Source: Hyunsoonleella pacifica (lineage in GTDB: Bacteria > Bacteroidota > Bacteroidia > Flavobacteriales > Flavobacteriaceae). From it: a stretch of DNA of 64,000 bases. Each line of letters starts with the position of its first letter. Position 1 is the first letter of the stretch. The notes beneath the pieces are model-generated. The model worked only from the letters and a program-made list of their open reading frames with translations, was not told the DNA's origin and searched no databases. Positions 51,199 to 59,606 of this stretch are shown piece by piece. The translations under genes and the position numbers were made by a program. The stretch lies in NCBI RefSeq assembly GCF_004310335.1, contig NZ_SIRS01000004.1:62001-126000 (forward strand). Direction: 5' to 3'.

Positions 51199-51230
51199 AA
51201 ACAAAAAATCCCGCTTTTAAAAACGGGATT
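51199..51230 (-). terminator. carB terminator
   Basis: AATCCCG (51207-51213) pairs with CGGGATT (51224-51230), with extra A/T pairing toward the loop. Read on the minus strand it is followed by TTTTT. It lies 27 bases after the carB stop. Confidence 0.8.
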
Positions 51231-51256
51231 CTTAATTTATATAACAATAAGCGTTT

Positions 51257-54109
51257 TTATTTACTTAAATACATTTTACGTCTGGAGTACAAATCGTAAA
51301 ACTCATCGTCTTTTAAACTATCTATGAATAGGATACTTTCTCCGGTACTCTTCATTTCTGGCCCTAGTGTTTTATCTACATTCGGGAATTTGTTAAATGA
51401 GAATACGGGTTGTTTTATGGCGTAACCTTCTAGTTGTGGGTTAAAATTAAAGTCCTTAACTTTCTTTTCTCCTAACATTAACTTAGTCGCATAGTTTACA
51501 TACGGCTCTCCGTAAGCCTTAGCTATAAATGGTACCGTTCTAGAAGCTCTTGGATTGGCTTCTATAATATACACCTTATCATCTTTTATAGCAAACTGGA
51601 TATTTATTAAACCTACGGTATTAAGTGCCAGAGCAATCTTTTTAGTATGATCTTTTATCTGTTGCATCACAAATTCCCCAAGGTTGAATGGTGGCAAGGT
51701 AGAGTTACTATCTCCTGAATGAATACCACATGGCTCTATGTGCTCCATGATACCGATGATATACACCTCTTCTCCATCACAAATAGCATCAGCTTCAGCT
51801 TCAATGGCACCTTCTAAATAGTGATCTAATAACAACTTGTTATTTGGTATTTTATTTAAAAGATCGATAACGTGCTCTTCTAACTCTTTTTCATTGATCA
51901 CAATTTTCATACCCTGTCCTCCTAAAACGTATGATGGTCTTACCAAGATTGGGAAGTCTAATTCTTTTGCTACAGCTAGAGCTTCATCGGCTGTTTCAGC
52001 TGTATCAAATTGTGGGTAAGGAATATTGTTCTCTTTTAATAGAGTTGAAAAGCTTCCTCTATCTTCTGCTAAATCTAGAGATTCAAAACTTGTTCCTATA
52101 ATCTTCACGCCATAACGCGATAATTTTTCAGCAAGTTTTAGTGCTGTTTGCCCTCCTAATTGTACAATAACACCTTCTGGCTTTTCATGTTTGATGATAT
52201 CGTAAATGTGCTCCCAAAATACAGGCTCGAAATACAGTTTATCTGCAGTATCAAAATCGGTAGATACGGTTTCTGGGTTACAGTTAATCATTATGGTTTC
52301 ATAACCACATTCCTTAGCTGCATATACACCGTGAACACAACAATAATCAAATTCAATTCCTTGCCCAATTCTATTTGGTCCAGAACCTAAAACAATAATT
52401 TTTTTCTTATCGGTAACAACACTTTCATTATCAGAATAGCGTTTACCATCAGCAGTTTCCATATCACTTTCAAAAGTTGAATAATAATATGGTGTTTTTG
52501 CTTCAAATTCTGCTGCACAAGTATCTACTAATTTATAAACACGGTTGATTCCTAATTCTTCTCTCTTGCTATATACTTGACTTTCTAAACAACCCAACAT
52601 GTGAGCTATTTGTCTATCTCCATACCCTTTTTGCTTTGCTTCAAGTAATAATTCTTTATCTATAGAATCGATATTAAAGGTGGAAATCTCCTTTTCTAAG
52701 AAATATAGTTCTTCATATTGCTTTAAGAACCACATATCAATTTTAGTGATTTCAAAAATTCTACTTAATGGTATACCCATCTTTATAGCATCGTAAATGG
52801 TAAAGACACGATCCCAAGAGGCATGAGTTAATTTTTCAATGACCTCATCATAGTTGGTATTTTCTTTACCATCTGCGCCTAGTCCATTTCTCTTGATTTC
52901 CAAAGATTGTGTAGCCTTGTGTAATGCTTCTTGGAAAGAACGCCCAATACCCATTACTTCTCCTACGGCTTTCATTTGAAGTCCTAAAGTTCTATCTGAA
53001 CCTTCAAACTTATCAAAATTCCAACGTGGTATTTTAACAATTACATAGTCTAATGTTGGCTCAAACAACGCAGAAGTTGACTTTGTTATTTGGTTACTTA
53101 ATTCATCTAAACTGTAACCTAATGCTAATTTCGCAGCAATTTTTGCAATTGGATACCCAGTAGCCTTACTTGCTAAAGCGGAAGAACGCGATACACGTGG
53201 GTTAATTTCAATGGCAATAATTTCTTCTTGATCATCTGGACTTACTGCAAACTGAACGTTACATCCTCCAGCAAAATCTCCAATACTACGCATCATGTGA
53301 ATTGCCATATCACGCATTTTTTGATAGGTTTTATCGCTAAGCGTCATTGCTGGAGCTACTGTAATGGAATCTCCTGTATGGATACCCATAGGGTCCATAT
53401 TTTCTATAGAACAGATAATTACCACATTACCATTGGAGTCTCTAAGTAACTCTAACTCATACTCTTTCCATCCTAAGAGCGCTTTATCAATCATTACTTC
53501 ATGAATTGGAGAAATCTCTAAACCATGACGTAATAATTTATCGAAATCTTTTTCATCATAAACAATAGCAGCACCTGCACCACCTAAAGTAAAAGACGAA
53601 CGTATACATAATGGAAAACCAAATTCTTGCGCTATTTCTTTTCCTTTTAAGAATGAAGACGCTGTAGCTTGTGGCGCCATACCAACACCAATATTTTCCA
53701 TCAATTCTCTAAACTGCTCTCTATCTTCAGTAACATTTATCGCATCAATATTAACACCAATCATGTCTACTCCAAAATCTTCCCAAATACCTTTCTCATC
53801 GGCTTCAATAGCTAAATTTAAAGCAGTTTGCCCTCCCATTGTTGGCAATACTGCATCAATTTGAGGGTGTTCTTTTAATATTTTTACTATTGATTTGGTA
53901 TTCAATGGCAACAAATACACATGATCTGCCATGGAAGGATCAGTCATAATTGTTGCTGGATTCGAATTAATTAAAATGGTTTCTATTCCGTCTTCTCTCA
54001 AAGATCTTAACGCTTGAGAACCTGAATAATCAAACTCACATGCTTGACCAATAATGATAGGACCTGAACCAATGATTAGGATAGATTTTAATTTCGGATT
54101 TTTCGGCAT
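51257..54109 (-). CDS. carB: carbamoyl-phosphate synthase large subunit lacking the MGS domain
   Basis: 950 residues. Both ATP-grasp halves are present: N-terminal KSILIIGSGPIIIGQACEFDYSGSQA with GGQTALNLA and SSFTLGGAGAAIVYDEK, and the second half KKIIVLGSGPNRIGQGIEFDYC with VQLGGQTALKLAEKL and VRPSYVLGGQGMKIV. The protein stops after LYSRRKMYLSK, so the C-terminal allosteric MGS domain, present in the about 1070-residue enterobacterial enzyme, is absent. This length is usual in flavobacteria. It supplies carbamoyl phosphate for pyrimidines and arginine. No carA is adjacent. Confidence 0.96.
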   Translation of the reverse strand: MPKNPKLKSILIIGSGPIIIGQACEFDYSGSQALRSLREDGIETILINSNPATIMTDPSMADHVYLLPLNTKSIVKILKEHPQIDAVLPTMGGQTALNLAIEADEKGIWEDFGVDMIGVNIDAINVTEDREQFRELMENIGVGMAPQATASSFLKGKEIAQEFGFPLCIRSSFTLGGAGAAIVYDEKDFDKLLRHGLEISPIHEVMIDKALLGWKEYELELLRDSNGNVVIICSIENMDPMGIHTGDSITVAPAMTLSDKTYQKMRDMAIHMMRSIGDFAGGCNVQFAVSPDDQEEIIAIEINPRVSRSSALASKATGYPIAKIAAKLALGYSLDELSNQITKSTSALFEPTLDYVIVKIPRWNFDKFEGSDRTLGLQMKAVGEVMGIGRSFQEALHKATQSLEIKRNGLGADGKENTNYDEVIEKLTHASWDRVFTIYDAIKMGIPLSRIFEITKIDMWFLKQYEELYFLEKEISTFNIDSIDKELLLEAKQKGYGDRQIAHMLGCLESQVYSKREELGINRVYKLVDTCAAEFEAKTPYYYSTFESDMETADGKRYSDNESVVTDKKKIIVLGSGPNRIGQGIEFDYCCVHGVYAAKECGYETIMINCNPETVSTDFDTADKLYFEPVFWEHIYDIIKHEKPEGVIVQLGGQTALKLAEKLSRYGVKIIGTSFESLDLAEDRGSFSTLLKENNIPYPQFDTAETADEALAVAKELDFPILVRPSYVLGGQGMKIVINEKELEEHVIDLLNKIPNNKLLLDHYLEGAIEAEADAICDGEEVYIIGIMEHIEPCGIHSGDSNSTLPPFNLGEFVMQQIKDHTKKIALALNTVGLINIQFAIKDDKVYIIEANPRASRTVPFIAKAYGEPYVNYATKLMLGEKKVKDFNFNPQLEGYAIKQPVFSFNKFPNVDKTLGPEMKSTGESILFIDSLKDDEFYDLYSRRKMYLSK

Positions 54110-54144
54110 TTTTAAAAGTATTCTATTATAAATTAATCGGTTTG

Positions 54145-54152
54145 CAAATTTA
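54145..54152 (-). promoter_or_regulatory. carB promoter -7 element
   Basis: TAAATTTG on the minus strand, predicting a start near 54138 and a leader of about 29 bases. Confidence 0.6.
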
Positions 54153-54164
54153 GTGATAACTAAA

Positions 54165-54199
54165 CATAAAAAAAGGCGTTACACTTAAGCAACACCTTT
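54165..54199 (-). terminator. rpmH terminator
   Basis: AAAGGTGTT and AACGCCTTT on the minus strand form a 9-bp stem with one mismatch, followed by a T-run. It separates rpmH from the carB promoter. Confidence 0.75.
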
Positions 54200-54222
54200 A
54201 AAATATCAACAATTGTTAATCA

Positions 54223-54384
54223 TTATTTTTTATGTCTTGTTTCAGATGATACAGACAATTTTTTTCTTCCTTTTGCTCTTCTTCTAGCAAGCACTTTTCT
54301 ACCATTAGCAGAAGCCATTCTTTCTCTAAAACCGTGCTTGTTTCTTCTTTTTCTTTTAGAAGGCTGAAACGTTCTTTTACTCAT
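54223..54384 (-). CDS. rpmH: 50S ribosomal protein L34
   Basis: 53 residues: starts [20 protein letters not shown] and continues [27 protein letters not shown]. This is the universal L34 sequence, highly basic, with a short C-terminal extension ETRHKK. Preceded by a good promoter (-33 TTTG, 18 bases, -7 TATATTTG) and followed by a terminator, so it is monocistronic. It is not next to dnaA or rnpA within this window. Confidence 0.97.
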   Translation of the reverse strand: MSKRTFQPSKRKRRNKHGFRERMASANGRKVLARRRAKGRKKLSVSSETRHKK

Positions 54385-54454
54385 CGTCTTATATCTTTAA
54401 AATCTGAATTGTATGTTTTCTGAAATAATTTTGACCCTTCGCCAAAACTGAGCG

Positions 54455-54484
54455 CAAATATACAAAGCTTTTTTATTTCACAAA
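54455..54484 (-). promoter_or_regulatory. rpmH promoter (-33 and -7)
   Basis: On the minus strand TTTG (54484-54481), 18 bases, TATATTTG (54462-54455). Predicted transcription start near 54448, leader of about 65 bases. Confidence 0.75.
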
Positions 54485-54594
54485 CCTATTTTAAAAATAT
54501 TTTTTCCATAAAAATTTAGTTTCTTTGCATTTTAAAATAAAAATGGGCTAAAAGTGAATGATAATGCCCAAAATTGCAATAAAAATCAATCTAA

Positions 54595-55173
54595 ATGTTC
54601 AATAAAATTATAAAACTAATTTTAGCTGCTGGAATTTTAGCCTATGCTGTATACCAATTTACTGAAGGAAATATTGGCAATGGTATATCACTTATTCTAT
54701 TAGCAGGTGTTTTTATATTCCTTTATTTTAAAAATGAATTTATCCTCTTATCATTTTTACGCTTAAGGAAACAAGATTTTGAAGGTGCTAAAAAATGGCT
54801 GGATAAAATTAAAAACCCAGAGGCTGCTTTGGTAAAAAAACAGCAAGGGTACTATAGTTACTTACATGGTATTATGACCATGCAGGATAACATGAACGAA
54901 TCTGAAAAGCATTTTAAAAAAGCTATAAGCTTAGGGCTTTCTATGAAGCATGATTTAGCAATGGCTAAATTAAACTTAGCTGGTATTGCTTTCTCTAAAC
55001 GTAGGAAACGCGAAGCGCAACAGTTACTTACCGAAGCACAAAAGCTTGATAAACATGGTATGCTTGCTGATCAAATTAAAATGATGAAGCAAAACATGAA
55101 GCAAGCTGTAGGACCAAATCAGCATTTTGGTGCTGGTGGTTCTTTAAGGTCTCAAAAGAGAAGAGGTCGATAG
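54595..55173 (+). CDS. DUF2892-like membrane protein with TPR-like tail
   Basis: 192 residues. Two N-terminal helices (residues 5-20 and 27-46, YAVYQFTEGNIGNGISLILLAGVFIFLYF) resemble DUF2892. The soluble part has paired helices resembling TPRs (GYYSYLHGIMTMQDNMNESEKHFKKAISLG, LAMAKLNLAGIAFSKRRKREAQQLLTEAQKL). The tail is basic (SLRSQKRRGR). It is likely a membrane-attached scaffold; function unknown. It is convergent with the PH-domain gene, 3 bases away. Confidence 0.65.
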   Translation: MFNKIIKLILAAGILAYAVYQFTEGNIGNGISLILLAGVFIFLYFKNEFILLSFLRLRKQDFEGAKKWLDKIKNPEAALVKKQQGYYSYLHGIMTMQDNMNESEKHFKKAISLGLSMKHDLAMAKLNLAGIAFSKRRKREAQQLLTEAQKLDKHGMLADQIKMMKQNMKQAVGPNQHFGAGGSLRSQKRRGR

Positions 55174-55176
55174 GTT

Positions 55177-55602
55177 TTATAGATTACTTTTAATTTCTGA
55201 GTTTACTTTTTTTAAATCTTCAATAAAGGCTGATTGGTTTTTTGGAGAAATAATAACGTTATTAAATTTACCATAATTTATTTCTATTCTTTTGGTAAGT
55301 GATGCTGCTGGAGATGATAATAATGATGTGGTTTTACTTATTGATTTTATTTCAGTAATTCTGATATTCTTTTTATAGAAAATACCTGATTTAATAATCA
55401 GAAAACCTCCTTTAATTTTATAAGATGTATTTAGAAATAAGTGCAAAACAAATGCCATAGATAAACCTTGAATTGCAACAACGATAATTATATGCTTCAA
55501 GTTGGCATTATCATTTAAAACTTGAGTAAAAGAAATTCCAAGAAATAGCAGACATAATCCAACTAAAAGAAAATAGCTAATCTCAGACTTATAAACCTTC
55601 AA
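55177..55602 (-). CDS. bacterial PH-domain membrane protein
   Basis: 141 residues. Two transmembrane helices at about 8-27 and 38-57 are followed by a PH-like beta domain (YKIKGGFLIIKSGIFYKKNIRITEIKSISKTTSLLSSPAASLTKRIEINYGKFNNVIISPKNQSAFIEDLKKV) of the bPH/DUF1200 type, with the SP.AS..RIEI and ISP motifs typical of that family. No function is assigned. It directly follows the lytic transglycosylase gene on the same strand (5-base gap). Confidence 0.8.
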   Translation of the reverse strand: MKVYKSEISYFLLVGLCLLFLGISFTQVLNDNANLKHIIIVVAIQGLSMAFVLHLFLNTSYKIKGGFLIIKSGIFYKKNIRITEIKSISKTTSLLSSPAASLTKRIEINYGKFNNVIISPKNQSAFIEDLKKVNSEIKSNL

Positions 55603-55607
55603 TATTT

Positions 55608-56528
55608 TTAATTATAATGCCCCTCTTTAGGAATTTCAATAAGATACTTCTTTCTAGACTTATTGTTTAAGTGAGGTTCTCTCAACCAAGGGTTGTGAAT
55701 TTTTAAAATTTTATAATTAATCCCAAAACGCTCAGCAAACTTTGTAAAATCGGTAACTGCAGTATCCACCTCAATCTTAAATGTTGGGATATTCATATAT
55801 AAATCTTTATCTCTAAAATTGAATCCGTACTTATCAGGATGAGACAGTATTTCTTTTAAGGCTACTATCCTAAATACATAGCGCCCTGTTTCTTCTCCTA
55901 ATAATAAATCGTAATAATCAGAAACATTTTGTTCTTCTAAACGGCGAGAAACTCCAGCGTTTCCTGCATTATAAGCAGCAGCAGCTAGTGTCCAAGAACC
56001 TAATTGTTCTTTTGCTTTAAGCAGATATTTACAAGCTACTTCTGTTGCTTTTCCCAGATGATACCTTTCATCTACATTTGTATTTACTTCTAAGCCATTT
56101 TCACGACCAGTTGTTTTCATAATTTGCCAAACTCCTCTTGCTCCTGCAGGAGAAACCGCATTAGTTAAACCACTTTCTATAACTGCTAAATATTTAAAAT
56201 CATTTGGAACACCGTATTTTTCTAAAATAGGTTCTATAACTGGGAAATACTTTTTAGCACGCTTAAACATCAGTAAACCATTAGATTGCCAATAAGTGTT
56301 TACTAAAAGCTCTCTATCCATACGCTCTAATATATCAGGGTTTTCTAGAGGCATTGGCTCTCCAGCAAAAGATAAATTTTCTGGTACTTGTAACGCATAA
56401 ACATTATAATCGTTTATGACTTTCTTCTCGAAATTTTCATCAGTAGGGGCGTCTTGGAGGGCATATATAAATAACAAACATAAACTTAATAATCCCACAA
56501 GCGCCAACATTTTTTGTATGGTCTTCAT
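55608..56528 (-). CDS. periplasmic lytic transglycosylase (SLT/GH23)
   Basis: 306 residues from the ATG at 56528. One N-terminal hydrophobic signal or anchor (MLALVGLLSLCLLFIYAL). The SLT domain at about residues 110-235 includes FKYLAVIESGLTNAVSPAGARGVWQIMKTTGRENGLEVN with the catalytic Glu in VIESG, and WTLAAAAYNAGNAGVSRRLEEQ. It cleaves peptidoglycan glycan strands with formation of 1,6-anhydro ends. A short C-terminal segment (FAERFGINYKILKIHNPWL) resembles half of a LysM-like unit. Confidence 0.92.
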   Translation of the reverse strand: MKTIQKMLALVGLLSLCLLFIYALQDAPTDENFEKKVINDYNVYALQVPENLSFAGEPMPLENPDILERMDRELLVNTYWQSNGLLMFKRAKKYFPVIEPILEKYGVPNDFKYLAVIESGLTNAVSPAGARGVWQIMKTTGRENGLEVNTNVDERYHLGKATEVACKYLLKAKEQLGSWTLAAAAYNAGNAGVSRRLEEQNVSDYYDLLLGEETGRYVFRIVALKEILSHPDKYGFNFRDKDLYMNIPTFKIEVDTAVTDFTKFAERFGINYKILKIHNPWLREPHLNNKSRKKYLIEIPKEGHYN

Positions 56529-56578
56529 CATTAAAAAGTTTTTTTAAAAATATAAAAAATCATGTGTTTTCCTATTAA

Positions 56579-57238
56579 TTACAGGATTATATTAGGCAAA
56601 TTTTCGTTAAACCACTTGTATTTATTAATAATAGCAATATGCGTTCCACCTTTAACAATTATACAGTTGTTAATATGTTTTATAGGGAAAACAGGATCTT
56701 TATCCCCATGTATATGGATAACATCTGGGTTTGGCCTACCTTGCTCCCAGCATACTACTTGTTTTATAGCCCAACTTAAATATTTGGGATCATTTACAGA
56801 TAGGTACTTTTTATATAGTTCTAAACGCTTTGCCATAGTTTTCCCAAAGGCATACTTCTCAAAAACCTCTATTTTATTTGCCAACTGCGTAGGTACCAAC
56901 TTATAAGCTCCAGTAGATTTAGCCAATTGCATTTTTAATGGCAGTTCGTGTTTAGACTTTACACTCGAAACTATAATTAGTTTTTTAACACGAATATGTT
57001 TTTGCATTTCTTGAACTAAAATACCTCCAAAAGATACTCCTAATAGTACAGGGTTATCATGCTTTATCTTCTTAGTCATTCTGAACGCATAATTGCTCAA
57101 CAACTCATTATCAAAAGGAATAAACCACTCTAGTTTATGAATTTTAAATTGATGCTCGGGTAATTTAATATGTTCAAAAATTAGTGGACTTGCCGCCATA
57201 CCCGGCATTAAATAAACATGTATTATGTCTTGACTCAT
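56579..57238 (-). CDS. alpha/beta hydrolase
   Basis: 219 residues. YLMPGMAASPLIFEHIKLP starts the fold, LLGVSFGGILVQEM provides the GxSxG nucleophile elbow, HGDKDPVFP the Asp, and GGTHIAI the His of the triad. There is no signal peptide. The protein is small and probably acts on a short ester or thioester. Convergence or coupling with neighbours gives no substrate clue. Confidence 0.82.
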   Translation of the reverse strand: MSQDIIHVYLMPGMAASPLIFEHIKLPEHQFKIHKLEWFIPFDNELLSNYAFRMTKKIKHDNPVLLGVSFGGILVQEMQKHIRVKKLIIVSSVKSKHELPLKMQLAKSTGAYKLVPTQLANKIEVFEKYAFGKTMAKRLELYKKYLSVNDPKYLSWAIKQVVCWEQGRPNPDVIHIHGDKDPVFPIKHINNCIIVKGGTHIAIINKYKWFNENLPNIIL

Positions 57239-57283
57239 AAGGTTTTAACTCTAAAATACTTTTAATAGGTGGATTTTTTTTTG

Positions 57284-57291
57284 TATTTTTG
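57284..57291 (+). promoter_or_regulatory. -7 element of the small N-acetyltransferase gene
   Basis: TATTTTTG followed by C. The predicted leader is about 65 bases to the ATG at 57365. Confidence 0.6.
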
Positions 57292-57364
57292 CACAAAGTT
57301 ATAGAAATAGTAATCACTATTCTAACTCGATACTTCTTTATAATTAAATAATTAATAAACTACT

Positions 57365-57661
57365 ATGGTTGAAGCTGCTGAATTAATTGACAATGATTTT
57401 TTACGTCAATTTGAATTAAAAATTGATGGACAATTGGCAAAAATTGAATATTCCTTACAAGAACGAAAAATCTTTTTAACTAAGTTAATTATTCCAGAAG
57501 AAATTAATAATGAAGAGGTTAAAAAAGAATTTCTTGCTGCTGTATTTGAACAAATTCAGGACAGAAATTTAAGTGTTATGCCTACAAGCCCAGCTATTGC
57601 AAAATTTGTAAGAAGCAATAGAAAATACAAAAGAATGTTACCCGTAGGCGTAAGAATATAA
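57365..57661 (+). CDS. small GNAT-related N-acetyltransferase (YjdJ type)
   Basis: 98 residues. FELKIDGQLAKIEYSLQERKIFLTKLIIPEEIN, then VKKEFLAAVFEQIQDRNLSVMPTSPAIAKFVRSNRKYKRM matches the short Gcn5-related domain, where CPF-like C-termini read VxPxCPFVxxFxxxHPEY; here the Cys is replaced by Ser. It probably uses acetyl-CoA, but the acceptor is unknown. Monocistronic, ended by a strong hairpin. Confidence 0.82.
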   Translation: MVEAAELIDNDFLRQFELKIDGQLAKIEYSLQERKIFLTKLIIPEEINNEEVKKEFLAAVFEQIQDRNLSVMPTSPAIAKFVRSNRKYKRMLPVGVRI

Positions 57662-57683
57662 GCGCAACATGTTTTAAAATATG

Positions 57684-57716
57684 AAATCCGAAGTTTTTTA
57701 GTTTCGGATTTTTTTA
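57684..57716 (+). terminator. terminator of the small acetyltransferase gene
   Basis: AAATCCGAA (57684-57692) and TTCGGATTT (57703-57711) with a 10-base loop and a T-run. It also lies within reach of the converging lipoprotein gene. Confidence 0.85.
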
Positions 57717-57722
57717 TTTCTG

Positions 57723-58097
57723 TTAGTAATATTTTAAATAATCATCCGAAACCTTATCTAAAATCAATTCACTAGAGGCACTTGAAACTAACTGTCCCTG
57801 AGCATTCATGATGTAAGTTTTATTATTATCAATTTCTACAACACCGTCAGTATTAATCCATGAAAAAGATTCTGTAACAGAAGTAACACCTCCAATAGCT
57901 AATTCCACTCTATTGATTAAAAGTCCGGTGTTGTCTTCTCCAAATACTAATCTGATGATGTCTGTTTGGTTATCAGTTATCTGAACATTATCCCACACAC
58001 CGTGTAAACTCTGCTGTTCATTAACATCTTCCTTTGAACAGGATGACACTGCAACAAATAGTAAAAAAATAAATGAAGTCTTTATTAAATGTTTCAT
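57723..58097 (-). CDS. small lipocalin-like lipoprotein
   Basis: 124 residues. Lipobox FVAVSSC then SKEDVNEQQ. The mature part HGVWDNVQITDNQTDIIRLVFGEDNTGLLINRVE with alternating strands (FSWINTDGVVEIDNNKTYIMNAQGQLVSSASSELIL) resembles the lipocalin-like domains of small flavobacterial lipoproteins. Function unknown; outer-membrane or periplasmic location inferred. Confidence 0.7.
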   Translation of the reverse strand: MKHLIKTSFIFLLFVAVSSCSKEDVNEQQSLHGVWDNVQITDNQTDIIRLVFGEDNTGLLINRVELAIGGVTSVTESFSWINTDGVVEIDNNKTYIMNAQGQLVSSASSELILDKVSDDYLKYY

Positions 58098-58196
58098 GAT
58101 TTGGTGGTCTCAACATTAACATCCCTAAGGTATTATGACAAACCTATACCCAACAATTAATTCGACTAAGAGTAAGAAAATAAGCTCATAAGGACT

Positions 58197-59522
58197 TTAG
58201 ACCACTATTTTAACAAAATCAAAACGCACCAAACCATCTTCATCTATTTTAGTTAATTCTACTTCATGTAAAGTATTAACTAATTCTGGATTCCAAGGTG
58301 TTTTTACCTTTACGTAATTTTCAGTAAATCCTTGAATATAACCTTCCTTGTTTTCGCTCTCAAAAAGCACAGTGCTTCTAGTTCCTAATTGCGCTTCATA
58401 AAAGGCACGTCTTTTTTTAACTGATAACCCACGTAACATTTTACTTCGTTTACTTCTTACATTTGAAGGTATAGCTCCTTCCATTTCAGCAGCTTCAGTG
58501 TTATCTCTTTCAGAATAAGTAAATACATGTAGATAAGAGATATCTAATTCGTTTAAGAAATTATATGTTTCTAAAAAATGTGCATCCGTTTCTCCTGGGA
58601 AACCAACTATCACATCTACTCCAATACACGCATGTGGCATCACGTCTCTTATCTTTGAAACTCTATCTACATATAATTCTCGTAAGTATCTACGTTTCAT
58701 CTTCTTGAGAATTTCATTGCTACCTGATTGCAATGGTATATGAAAATGTGGTACAAAAGCTCTCGACTTAGCAACTAAATCAATAGTTTCATTTTTTAGT
58801 AAATTAGGTTCAATAGAAGAAATTCTTAAACGCTCAATGCCTTTTACTTTATCCAGTTGGGTAACCAAATCTAAAAACGTATGTTCGTGTTTTTTGTTTC
58901 CAAATTCTCCTTTACCATAATCACCTATATTAACACCTGTTAATACAATCTCTTTTATATTTTGTTTTGATATTTCTTTAGCGTTTTTCAAAACATTAGC
59001 CATGGTATCACTCCTTGAAATCCCACGTGCTAAAGGAATAGTACAATAGGTACATTTATAATCACAGCCATCTTGCACCTTTAAAAAAGCCCTTGTTCTA
59101 TCTCCAATAGAATAACTACCTACATAAAAATCGGCATCCTCAATCTCGCAGGAATGTACTTCCCCAAAATCATTTTTAGATAAATCGTTTAGGTAATCTG
59201 TAATCTTAAATTTTTCAGTAGCACCTAACACTAAATCTACACCATTAACATCAGCTAATTCTTGTGGCTTTAATTGCGCATAACATCCCACAGCTGCAAT
59301 AAATGCTTCAGGGTTTGTTTTTTGAGCTTGCTTTACAATAGTTTTAAAACGCTTATCAGCATTTTCAGTTACCGAACAAGTGTTAATAACATATATATCT
59401 GCTTTTTCAGAGAAATCAGCACGATCAAAACCTTCATTAACAAAACTTCTGGCAATAGTAGAAGTCTCAGAAAAATTGAGTTTACAACCAAGGGTATAAA
59501 ATGCTACTTTTTTGTTATTCAC
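58197..59522 (-). CDS. mtaB: tRNA N6-threonylcarbamoyladenosine(37) C2-methylthiotransferase MtaB
   Basis: 441 residues. The UPF0004 N-terminal domain (VAFYTLGCKLNFSETSTIA, YVINTCSVTENADKRF, AAVGCYAQLKP) holds three Cys for one Fe-S cluster. The radical SAM domain has VQDGCDYKCTYCTIPLARG with CxxxCxxC. The TRAM-like C-terminus ends the protein. The opening TLGCKLN distinguishes MtaB from MiaB. It converts t6A to ms2t6A at tRNA position 37. Confidence 0.95.
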   Translation of the reverse strand: MNNKKVAFYTLGCKLNFSETSTIARSFVNEGFDRADFSEKADIYVINTCSVTENADKRFKTIVKQAQKTNPEAFIAAVGCYAQLKPQELADVNGVDLVLGATEKFKITDYLNDLSKNDFGEVHSCEIEDADFYVGSYSIGDRTRAFLKVQDGCDYKCTYCTIPLARGISRSDTMANVLKNAKEISKQNIKEIVLTGVNIGDYGKGEFGNKKHEHTFLDLVTQLDKVKGIERLRISSIEPNLLKNETIDLVAKSRAFVPHFHIPLQSGSNEILKKMKRRYLRELYVDRVSKIRDVMPHACIGVDVIVGFPGETDAHFLETYNFLNELDISYLHVFTYSERDNTEAAEMEGAIPSNVRSKRSKMLRGLSVKKRRAFYEAQLGTRSTVLFESENKEGYIQGFTENYVKVKTPWNPELVNTLHEVELTKIDEDGLVRFDFVKIVV

Positions 59523-59583
59523 TTTAATATACCTAAACTTGTGTTAGGATGTTTTAAAAATTATCTTTACAGCTAAAAGACAG

Positions 59584-59591
59584 CAAATTTA
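59584..59591 (-). promoter_or_regulatory. mtaB promoter -7 element
   Basis: TAAATTTG on the minus strand, followed by C. Transcription would begin near 59577, about 55 bases before the ATG. Confidence 0.55.
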
Positions 59592-59606
59592 CAACTAAAT
59601 ATCAAA

